Source of the DNA: an uncultured Lachnospiraceae bacterium
GTDB lineage: Bacteria > Bacillota_A > Clostridia > Lachnospirales > Lachnospiraceae
Length of the DNA: 8,137 nucleotides
Assembly (NCBI GenBank): GCA_902767195.1
Contig: CACXGS010000448.1
Location: forward strand, 1 to 8,137
Direction: 5' to 3'
Below the pieces are notes generated by a model that worked only from the letters and a program-made list of their open reading frames with translations, did no database searches and was not told where the DNA came from. A program made the position numbers and the translations under genes. Shown in pieces: positions 1 to 5,764 of this stretch; position 1 is the stretch's first letter, and the number at the start of each line of letters is the position of its first letter.

Positions 1-765
<765 letters not shown>

Positions 766-810
766 TTGGGCCTTCAGAACTGCTTGGTAATTGTACATTA
801 ATTGCGAAGA

Positions 811-849
811 AAGGCCGCACGTCTCCGATGAGGAGGCGTGCGGTTTTTT
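811..849 (+). terminator. Intrinsic terminator of glpK
   Basis: A 12-bp stem (815-826 pairing with 832-843, one T.G wobble) closes a GATGA loop and is followed by six T residues. The A-run before the stem can extend pairing into the T-tract. It lies 46 bases after the glpK stop, so it ends the glycerol kinase transcript. Confidence 0.93.
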
Positions 850-908
850 GTCAGGCGGAAAAATAATTTCGCCGGGATCTGATAACCCCCATGACAGGGA
901 GAAGCAAG

Positions 909-1622
909 ATGAAAAAAGGAAAAATATCGGTAACTTATATTTTGCACAGCGGATTTCTGGTAGAGACCGATCAAAGTTATCTGCTCTTTGATTATTGGAA
1001 GGGGACACTCCCTCCTCTGGATGCGGCAAAGAAATTATATGTTTTCTCGTCCCACAATCACCATGATCATTATACAAAGGAGATTTTTCGACTGGAACAT
1101 CGCTGCCGGGAAACTTACTACATTCTTTCAAAGGATATCAAAAGGAGCAGCAGCTTCTGGCGGATTGCAGACACGGTTTGCTTTTTGAACCCGGGAGAAT
1201 GCGCGGATGTCAGCGGCTGCCATGTGGAAGCCTATTATTCCACGGATGAAGGGGTAGCTTTCCTGGTAGATATTGACGGATATACATTGTTCCATGCCGG
1301 CGACCTTCACTGGTGGGACTGGCCGGGTGAACCTGAAGAAGAAAATGAACAGATGAGGATTGATTACTGTGCTCAGATTGACCTCCTGAAAGACCGGCAC
1401 ATTGATGTTGCCTTTGTCGTTGTAGATCCGAGACAGGAGGGCTCCGGTGGCTGGGGACTGGAATACTTTGCAGACCATGTAGATGCAGACCTTGTATTTC
1501 CCATGCATTTCTGGGAAGACTATGCTTATGTTCACCGCACTTATGAGGGTCTGAAAGACCATTTCAAAGAAGGTCAGTTCCGGGAGATCAGCAGCCGCGG
1601 ACAATGCTTTGTCCTCGGCTAA
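909..1622 (+). CDS. Metallo-beta-lactamase-fold hydrolase
   Basis: A 237-residue protein of the metallo-beta-lactamase superfamily, probably a cytoplasmic metal-dependent hydrolase; the substrate cannot be told. The start at 909 (MKKGKISVTY) is chosen over the in-frame ATG at 891 because AGGGAG at 896-901 sits 7 nt before it. Seen: the metal-binding HxHxDH signature as SSHNHHDHY (His49, His51, Asp53, His54), the later ligands in FHAGDLHWW (His129, Asp132), and a C-terminal FPMHFW segment (His200). No signal peptide or membrane segment is present. The stretch VVVDPRQEGSGGWGLEYFADHV is typical of small UlaG-like or uncharacterised MBL proteins. It stands alone between the glpK terminator and the HPr promoter; no clear promoter of its own is visible, nor a terminator after it. 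Superfamily assignment is firm; function is unknown. Confidence 0.88.
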   Translation: MKKGKISVTYILHSGFLVETDQSYLLFDYWKGTLPPLDAAKKLYVFSSHNHHDHYTKEIFRLEHRCRETYYILSKDIKRSSSFWRIADTVCFLNPGECADVSGCHVEAYYSTDEGVAFLVDIDGYTLFHAGDLHWWDWPGEPEEENEQMRIDYCAQIDLLKDRHIDVAFVVVDPRQEGSGGWGLEYFADHVDADLVFPMHFWEDYAYVHRTYEGLKDHFKEGQFREISSRGQCFVLG

Positions 1623-1671
1623 TCATTCTTTTCCCCAGGCTGACACAAGAGGCCGGGATTGCCATAAATTA

Positions 1672-1700
1672 TTGCAAGTCTTTATAGATTATGATATCAT
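1672..1700 (+). promoter_or_regulatory. Sigma-A promoter of the HPr-like gene
   Basis: TTGCAA at 1672-1677 and TATCAT at 1695-1700 are separated by exactly 17 bp. The box matches are 4 of 6 and 5 of 6 to the vegetative consensus. It lies 67 bp before the HPr-like start codon, in the intergenic gap after the MBL gene. No operator-like palindrome is evident. Confidence 0.6.
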
Positions 1701-1766
1701 GATAGCAGGGCAAGAATGTCACAATTCATGATTTCATCGTTTCTATAAGAAAGGAGTTTTTAGCGG

Positions 1767-2030
1767 ATGGTACGCGCGGAGATAACGATCGCTAATGAGG
1801 AAGGGATCCATCTGGGACCTGCAAACAAGATTGTGAATGTAGCAGATCGTTTTCGTTCCCAGATACATTTCAAGACGGAATACATGGATGTTAATGCAAA
1901 AAGTATCATTAATCTGGTCAGCGGTACCTTTCGTTACGGGGATACCGTTCTATGTGTATGCGACGGGCCGGATGAGAAAGAGGCGCTGGCGGCTATGAAG
2001 GAGCTCCTGTCCAGCAATCTGGAAGACTGA
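1767..2030 (+). CDS. HPr-family phosphocarrier protein with unusual active-site loop
   Basis: An 87-residue protein with the length and layout of HPr, the phosphocarrier that passes phosphate from Enzyme I to sugar-specific PTS components. The start is supported by AAGGAG at 1751-1756. The active-site His is at residue 15 (EEGIHLGPAN), and the regulatory Ser falls at the canonical position 46 in NAKSIINLVSG, where HPr kinase phosphorylates Firmicutes HPr. However, the canonical HARP loop reads HLGP: Ala16 is Leu and the catalytic-site Arg17 is Gly. It also carries two cysteines (VLCVCDG, residues 63 and 65). In the family, Arg17 helps stabilise phospho-His15, so this may be a secondary or specialised HPr rather than the general ptsH product, hence no gene symbol. 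It has its own promoter and terminator and no ptsI beside it. Family is certain; exact role is open. Confidence 0.87.
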   Translation: MVRAEITIANEEGIHLGPANKIVNVADRFRSQIHFKTEYMDVNAKSIINLVSGTFRYGDTVLCVCDGPDEKEALAAMKELLSSNLED

Positions 2031-2063
2031 TACAGATGATGTGATTGATAAGACATAGAATAT

Positions 2064-2097
2064 GCCGGACTTTTCATTATGAACAGTCCGGCTTTTT
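2064..2097 (+). terminator. Terminator of the HPr-like gene, overlapping the 3' end of queC
   Basis: GCCGGACT (2064-2071) pairs with AGTCCGGC (2085-2092), with extra TTCA/TGAA pairing in the loop, followed by five T residues on the + strand. The queC stop codon (opposite strand, 2077-2079) lies in the hairpin loop and the 3' stem plus T-tract encode the last queC codons. On the - strand the hairpin is followed by no U-run, so it should work only for the HPr direction. Confidence 0.85.
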
Positions 2098-2769
2098 GTT
2101 ATCTATTTTATCTTGTAAGTATGCCTCGTAACCCTTTTTTCGAAGGGTGCAGGCCGGGCAATGCCCGCATCCGTCTCCGATGATCCCGTTATAACAGGTT
2201 AATGTTTCTTCTTTGATAACAGAAAGGACACCCAGCTGGTCTGCCAGAGCCCAGGTTTCTTTTTTGTCAAGCCACATCAGGGGTGTGATAATATCAAAGT
2301 TATAATCCATCGCCAGGTTCAGAGTGACGTTCAGAGATTTGATAAAGACATCTCTGCAATCCGGATAACCGGAAAAGTCGCTCTGGGAAACTCCGGTTAT
2401 AAGATCGCTGATTCCCCTCTGCTTGGCAAAAACAGCTGCGAAGGAGAGAAAGAGATGATTCCTTCCATCCACAAAGCTGTTGGGCGGGCCATCCTCCGGA
2501 GAGCTTTCATCCACCGGAATATCGGACCTGGTAAGAGAATTGGGAGCCAGCTGGCCCAGTAGAGACAGATCCATGATATGGTGTTCAATTCCATATTTCC
2601 GGCATATATTCCCTGCACATTCCAGTTCCCGGGAGTGTCTCTGACCGTAATCAAAAGAAAGGGCAATTATTTTCCTGTAGCGTTTTAATGCCCAGAAGAG
2701 GCATGTGGTACTGTCCTGTCCTCCGCTGTATATTACAACGGCAGCTTCTTTGTTTTTTACTTCCTGCAT
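2077..2769 (-). CDS. queC: 7-cyano-7-deazaguanine (preQ0) synthase QueC
   Basis: ATP-dependent enzyme that converts 7-carboxy-7-deazaguanine plus ammonia to preQ0, the last step before the preQ0 to preQ1 reduction in queuosine synthesis. The protein has 230 residues, normal for QueC. Seen: the PP-loop ATP-binding motif SGGQDS at residues 15-20, the family segment [15 protein letters not shown] around 126-140, and a C-terminal zinc site formed by Cys192, Cys201, Cys204 and Cys207 (GCGHCPAC). The start codon follows TAAGGAG, which overlaps the folE stop; the gap to folE is only 8 nt, so translation is probably coupled. It is the last gene of the queD-queE-folE-queC operon. Its final codons form part of the terminator of the convergent HPr-like gene. 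No queF is present in the window. Identification is very secure. Confidence 0.96.
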   Translation of the reverse strand: MQEVKNKEAAVVIYSGGQDSTTCLFWALKRYRKIIALSFDYGQRHSRELECAGNICRKYGIEHHIMDLSLLGQLAPNSLTRSDIPVDESSPEDGPPNSFVDGRNHLFLSFAAVFAKQRGISDLITGVSQSDFSGYPDCRDVFIKSLNVTLNLAMDYNFDIITPLMWLDKKETWALADQLGVLSVIKEETLTCYNGIIGDGCGHCPACTLRKKGYEAYLQDKIDNKKPDCS

Positions 2770-2777
2770 GATGCTCC

Positions 2778-3371
2778 TTACCTTTGTCCCAGCATAGTAA
2801 ACAGACGGTTTCTTATGTCTTCCTGATCCTGGAAGCTTCCCCGTAAAGTCATGGTGACGGTGGAAGCGGATTCCTTCTTGATTCCTCTTGCTGCCATGCA
2901 GCTGTGAACACCGCTGATGATCACGGCGACATCCTCCGAGCCGGAAGCCTCCTGCATGATCTCTGCAATATCCTTACCCAGGCGCTCCTGAAGCTGAAGG
3001 CGTCTGGAGGCCATATCACAGATCCTGGCAATCTTGGAAAGTCCCAGAACTCTGTCTTTGGGAATATAGGCAACGGAAACTTTCATATCATACATCAGAG
3101 CCATATGATGTTCACAGTAACTGAACACGTCGATATCTTTTACAAGAACGATATCCGTCTGGTCCTGGCAAAGCTTCAGATCTTCCTGAAAGGATTTGTT
3201 AAACATCATGGCGATGTCGTGGTTGGAGTAGCCGATTCCTTCAAAGACTTCTTCATACATTCTGGCTACCCTGTCCGGAGTTTCAATAAGTCCCTCTCTG
3301 TCCGGATCTTCTCCGATGGCTTTGAGAATTCCACGCACGTGTTTGCGGATCGCCTCTTTATCGATTGCCAT
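2778..3371 (-). CDS. folE: GTP cyclohydrolase I
   Basis: Homododecameric-type zinc enzyme (family knowledge) that turns GTP into 7,8-dihydroneopterin triphosphate, the shared entry to tetrahydrofolate and queuosine synthesis. It has 197 residues, typical of a bacterial FolE. Zinc ligands expected from the E. coli enzyme are all visible: Cys86 and His89 in YCEHH, and Cys158 in HSCM. The GTP-binding segment [16 protein letters not shown] (111-126) and the C-terminal [11 protein letters not shown] are also present. AAAGGAGG lies about 8 nt before the ATG and overlaps the queE stop codon; the queE-folE gap is 14 nt. Its place inside the que operon suggests that it feeds QueD first of all. Whether the genome has a second, folate-dedicated folE cannot be seen here. 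Confidence 0.96.
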   Translation of the reverse strand: MAIDKEAIRKHVRGILKAIGEDPDREGLIETPDRVARMYEEVFEGIGYSNHDIAMMFNKSFQEDLKLCQDQTDIVLVKDIDVFSYCEHHMALMYDMKVSVAYIPKDRVLGLSKIARICDMASRRLQLQERLGKDIAEIMQEASGSEDVAVIISGVHSCMAARGIKKESASTVTMTLRGSFQDQEDIRNRLFTMLGQR

Positions 3372-3385
3372 TGATTAATCCTCCT

Positions 3386-4048
3386 TTATACACCCCGGGT
3401 ATCCGGCGGCCATATGAATTTATGCAGCTGAAGCTGCAGCCTGGCCGTGTTCCAGTGGTGTTCTTTCATATATTCTACAATGTATTCCGGTGTAATACTG
3501 CCGAAGACCGGGCTCAGGAAAACCTGGCAGATCCCGGCCAGATGATATTTGCGGCTTATGTCAAATGCTCTGTCCAGATCCTTCCGGGATCCAACCACGA
3601 ATTTGACGCAGTCACGGGATTTGAGAAGATGATAATTATCCGTGATCATATGGGATTCCATCCCGCTGTCAGGGCATTTATAATCCAGAGTGAATACCGG
3701 CCGGTAAGGAAGAGAACAGAAGGGCCCTATAGGGATGCTTCCGTTGGTTTCCACTTCCACCTTATATCCCTTTTCTCCCAGTCTGCCGATTAGGATTCCG
3801 ACATCCTCCTGCAGGAGTGGTTCTCCGCCGGTGAGTGTCACCCGGGATACCTTATCCCGCTCGAGGAGCTTAAGAATATCCTCAACAGACATCATTTTTG
3901 CCGGACCATCTTTGTCGTTAGCCCAGCGGGTGTCACAGTAATGACAATGCAGGTTGCATCCCCGGAGGCGGATAAAAGCGGCAAGGTAACCGGCTTTGGT
4001 GCCTTCTCCGTTGATACTTACAAAGTATTCGGCTACAGGGTAGAGCAT
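3386..4048 (-). CDS. queE: 7-carboxy-7-deazaguanine synthase QueE (radical SAM)
   Basis: Radical S-adenosylmethionine enzyme that rearranges 6-carboxy-5,6,7,8-tetrahydropterin to 7-carboxy-7-deazaguanine. It has 220 residues. The [4Fe-4S] cluster motif CxxxCxxC is seen as CNLHCHYC (Cys31, Cys35, Cys38), preceded by SINGEGTKAG, the usual QueE N-terminal motif, and followed by the SAM-binding TGGEP at 73-77 and the VETNGS segment near 98-103. The C-terminus RLQLQLHKFIW is also family-typical. The start codon overlaps the queD stop as TAATG, and its AAGGAG ribosome binding site (4057-4062) lies inside the queD reading frame, so the two genes are translationally coupled. Second gene of the operon; identification is very secure. 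Confidence 0.96.
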   Translation of the reverse strand: MLYPVAEYFVSINGEGTKAGYLAAFIRLRGCNLHCHYCDTRWANDKDGPAKMMSVEDILKLLERDKVSRVTLTGGEPLLQEDVGILIGRLGEKGYKVEVETNGSIPIGPFCSLPYRPVFTLDYKCPDSGMESHMITDNYHLLKSRDCVKFVVGSRKDLDRAFDISRKYHLAGICQVFLSPVFGSITPEYIVEYMKEHHWNTARLQLQLHKFIWPPDTRGV

Positions 4049-4476
4049 TATGATAACTCCTTCCTGTAAGTTGCGCAGTTGCCCGGCGTCTCATAGACCT
4101 GGACTTCATATACCGGGAAAGACCTACGGGAGAGAACTTCATAAAAAAATCTGGCGAATTCTTCTGCCGTGGGGCGGAAGGGAACCTGGCAGATACGGAA
4201 ATCCTCATCCAGAAGCGCCCGGAGTGTGGCCTCTTTAAGAGAGCCTTCTTCGATGATAAGACTGTGGTCGAACTCGTCAACTGCCTGCTTCAGTGTATTC
4301 TTAACATCCGAGAAATCTCTGACCATGGAACGGTTTTCCCCTTCAGACTCCAGATGGTCTGATGCAATACTGACGATGATCTTCCATCGATGACCGTGTA
4401 TGTTCCTGCATTTTCCCTGATAATCTTTCAGAAAATGGGCAGCATCAAAAGCTGATTCGGTTTGAATGATAAACAT
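4048..4476 (-). CDS. queD: 6-carboxy-5,6,7,8-tetrahydropterin synthase QueD
   Basis: Zinc enzyme of the 6-pyruvoyl-tetrahydropterin synthase fold; it converts dihydroneopterin triphosphate to 6-carboxytetrahydropterin in queuosine synthesis. At 142 residues it has the normal size. Zinc ligands are visible as His14 (FDAAHFL), His27 and His29 (CRNIHGHRW); the catalytic Cys is Cys23, His71 sits in FDHS, and Glu129 in VYETPG. The region DFSDVK (54-59) and PTAEEFARFFYE are family signatures. AAAGGAAACG precedes the ATG, giving an acceptable ribosome binding site. It is the promoter-proximal gene, following a ~150-nt leader with riboswitch-like structure, and its stop overlaps the queE start by one base. 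Confidence 0.95.
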   Translation of the reverse strand: MFIIQTESAFDAAHFLKDYQGKCRNIHGHRWKIIVSIASDHLESEGENRSMVRDFSDVKNTLKQAVDEFDHSLIIEEGSLKEATLRALLDEDFRICQVPFRPTAEEFARFFYEVLSRRSFPVYEVQVYETPGNCATYRKELS

Positions 4477-4496
4477 GATCGTTTCCTTTAATAATG

Positions 4497-4523
4497 AAAA
4501 GGACCGCAGAAGTACCTGCGGCC
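4497..4523 (-). promoter_or_regulatory. Attenuator-like hairpin in the que operon leader
   Basis: Read on the - strand, GGCCGCAG (4523-4516) pairs with CTGCGGTC (4509-4502) over 8 bp around a 6-nt loop, then CUUUU follows, about 20 nt before the queD start. The U-tract is short, so it is a weak terminator at best. An upstream UACCUG (4560-4555) is perfectly complementary to CAGGUA (4518-4513) in the hairpin's 5' arm and loop, which could be an antiterminator pairing. Seen: the complementarity. Inferred: any regulatory use. Confidence 0.45.
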
Positions 4524-4581
4524 GATAATTCTTCCTGCGCCTGCTCCTGATGAACAGGTAATACAGATCAATAAATGGTAG

Positions 4582-4624
4582 CCCTGGTTTTGTTTAGAGA
4601 CAGGATGGTACAAATGAACTGTCT
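4582..4624 (-). promoter_or_regulatory. Candidate preQ1-I riboswitch aptamer of the que operon
   Basis: Read on the - strand, AGACAG (4624-4619) and CUGUCU (4603-4598) form a 6-bp stem. The 15-nt loop begins UUC and ends with a C (4604) directly beside the 3' stem strand. An A-rich tail CUAAACAAAACCAGGG follows. This is the layout of preQ1-I aptamers: stem, UUC-starting loop, a ligand-contacting C before the 3' strand, then an A-rich tail that pairs back to the loop. Possible loop-tail pseudoknots are UUUG (4614-4611) with CAAA (4592-4589) or with CAGG (4586-4583). The tail is close to the UUAACAAAACAAGG of the Thermoanaerobacter example as I remember it. The stem starts at the predicted transcript 5' end, and the operon makes the preQ1 precursor. 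Spacing differs slightly from the canonical form, so this remains a candidate. Confidence 0.55.
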
Positions 4625-4632
4625 ATCGAGCA

Positions 4633-4661
4633 ATTCTACCATGACTTCTCTGATTTGTAAA
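4633..4661 (-). promoter_or_regulatory. Sigma-A promoter of the queD-queE-folE-queC operon
   Basis: On the - strand, TTTACA (4661-4656) and TAGAAT (4638-4633) are 17 bp apart, each matching 5 of 6 consensus positions. Predicted transcription start is near 4626, leaving a leader of about 150 nt before queD. A perfect 14-bp palindrome, AAAGGATATCCTTT (4659-4672), touches the -35 box and could bind a regulator. Confidence 0.7.
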
Positions 4662-4781
4662 GGATATCCTTTTTGCGATATGGTTTTTTTTGCGGAATCG
4701 TAGTATCATAAAAAACAGAAGGGACAAGTTTAGTATAGTCCCGATTGATGAATGCCAGGTATAAAAAAGGAGAACGATAGG

Positions 4782-5393
4782 ATGTTTGACAGATTATCGG
4801 GTCATTTCAAAACAATTACCCATCATAAGGTTCTGGTAACGAAAACCTGCTTCCGGGTCGGCCTTTACCGGCAGGGTCTTCTGCATGACCTGAGCAAATA
4901 CAATCCGGTGGAATTTCTGCCGGGGGTCAAATATTACCAGGGTAACCGCAGCCCCATCAGCGCGGAAAAAGAGGAAAAAAACATCTCGGAGGGGTGGCTC
5001 CATCACAAAGGAAAGAACCCTCATCATTTTGAATATTGGATTGATTACGGGATTGTCAGGACCGACAGCCCGGAAGGAAAAAAGAAGATAACCTTTCAAT
5101 TAATGGGAATGAAGATGTCTAAGCGCTACGTGGCAGAGATGGTGATCGACCGCCTGTGCGCAAGCAAAAATTATCAGAAAGAGAAGTACACGGACGCACA
5201 TCCACTGGAATATTTTATGAAGGGATCCCAGGCCATGTTGATGCATCCGGAGACAGAGTATCTGACCAGATATCTTCTTACCATGCTGGCTGACCGGGGA
5301 GAAGAGGAGCTGTTATCTTACATGAAGAATCGTCTTCTGAAGAACAGGAATGGAGATTATCATGTCAGAGAGGGACGGCTTTATCTCGATTAA
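4782..5393 (+). CDS. DUF5662 family protein (function unknown, histidine-rich HD-like motifs)
   Basis: A 203-residue soluble protein that I recognise as the DUF5662 family of Firmicutes, whose biochemical role is unknown; some databases label relatives 'catalase' without support. The start at 4782 (MFDRLSGHF) is preferred to 4752 because AAAAGGAG ends 9 nt before it. Visible conserved motifs: THHKVLV (His14, His15), GLLHDLSKYNP (His35, Asp36), KYYQGNRSPI, WLHHKGKNPHHFEYW (His74, His75, His81, His82, Glu84), then a mostly helical C-terminal half. The His-Asp pair plus histidine clusters recall a metal site of HD-domain type, which is an inference. It is divergent from the que operon with about 150 bp between the -35 region and its start; no convincing promoter of its own or terminator was found. 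Confidence 0.82.
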   Translation: MFDRLSGHFKTITHHKVLVTKTCFRVGLYRQGLLHDLSKYNPVEFLPGVKYYQGNRSPISAEKEEKNISEGWLHHKGKNPHHFEYWIDYGIVRTDSPEGKKKITFQLMGMKMSKRYVAEMVIDRLCASKNYQKEKYTDAHPLEYFMKGSQAMLMHPETEYLTRYLLTMLADRGEEELLSYMKNRLLKNRNGDYHVREGRLYLD

Positions 5394-5467
5394 CAGGAAA
5401 TGTTGCGAAAATTGATATTGAGGATTTCGTCATAATGACGATAATGCGCTCCGGCAGGTGTTTTGGC

Positions 5468-5496
5468 TTGAAAAATCAGGAAACATAGGATATATT
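5468..5496 (+). promoter_or_regulatory. Sigma-A promoter of the 6S-like RNA
   Basis: TTGAAA (5468-5473) and TATATT (5491-5496) are 17 bp apart, a strong vegetative promoter, with a predicted start near 5503. It lies 75 bp after the DUF5662 stop and directly before the structured RNA. A 13-bp odd palindrome, CGTCATAATGACG at 5428-5440, lies upstream of the -35 box. Confidence 0.75.
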
Positions 5497-5502
5497 AAAG
5501 TT

Positions 5503-5736
5503 ACAAATAGCCTGGAATGTTCGAGACCCCCTGCTATTTTGAACCTACATTTTTGATATCGGGAAGCTGATATTGTTATAAGGATGGCAAGCCTTATTTT
5601 TCGGAGGACGTCAGAGATGTAACTGTAGCTACCCACCTGGCTGAGGCTAGGAATCAAAATCGCAGGACACGGCATTTTGGGCACCGAGAATTATGCCGTC
5701 TCCCCTGTTTTTTATAACAGTGAGACGGCTTTCTTT
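5503..5736 (+). ncRNA. ssrS: Structured small RNA, probably 6S RNA
   Basis: A non-coding unit with its own promoter and terminator. The folded core is about 175 nt and rod-like. The closing stem is GCCUGGAA (5510-5517) with UUUUGGGC (5675-5682), plus UGUUC (5518-5522) with GGACA (5665-5669). A further stem is UGCUAUUUUG (5532-5541) with CAAAAUCGCA (5655-5664), with one mismatch. Inside is a large open region and an apical hairpin AUAAGG/CCUUAU (5578-5583, 5592-5597). A 6-bp hairpin CCUGGC-UGAG-GCUAGG (5636-5651) lies in the 3' strand. Closing stem, big central bubble, small 3'-side hairpin and apical stem are the 6S RNA layout, which mimics an open promoter and binds the sigma-A holoenzyme. 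Primary transcription probably runs to 5736; the mature end may be near 5690. The alternative is a regulatory leader of the downstream yihY-like gene. RNA status is secure, identity likely. Confidence 0.62.
5695..5736 (+). terminator. Intrinsic terminator after the 6S-like RNA
   Basis: GCCGTCTC (5695-5702) pairs perfectly with GAGACGGC (5722-5729). An inner CTGTT/AACAG helix (5705-5709 with 5716-5720) adds stability, and TTTCTTT follows. It separates the small RNA from the membrane-protein gene starting 36 bp later, so either that gene has another promoter or it depends on read-through. Confidence 0.9.
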
Positions 5737-5764
5737 ATTGTATGGTTTTTGGGGAAAGAGAAGG

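Noticed and set aside
854..873. Small hairpin GGC(g)GAAA/TTTCGCC before the MBL gene
   Set aside because: Short, with a bulge and no T-run; likely chance or minor mRNA structure.
2904..3793. + strand open frames opposite folE and queE
   Set aside because: Pure antisense of enzymes with intact catalytic motifs; no ribosome binding site or domain supports them.
4477..4626. Tetrahydrofolate riboswitch in the que/folE leader
   Set aside because: folE would make it plausible, but I could not find the conserved THF aptamer segments, and the preQ1-I layout fits better.
4683..4690. Run of eight T residues near the DUF5662 upstream region as a terminator
   Set aside because: No GC-rich hairpin directly precedes it and no + strand gene ends there; the nearby palindrome is AT-rich and 10 bases away.
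4752..4781. Upstream start (MPGIKKENDR) for the DUF5662 gene
   Set aside because: The ribosome binding site AAAAGGAG lies inside this stretch, at good distance from the ATG at 4782, and the family homology begins there.
5503..5736. Magnesium (M-box), SAM, TPP, cobalamin or c-di-AMP riboswitch upstream of the membrane-protein gene
   Set aside because: None of the conserved core sequences of these classes that I know is present; the rod-like fold with central bubble suits 6S RNA better.
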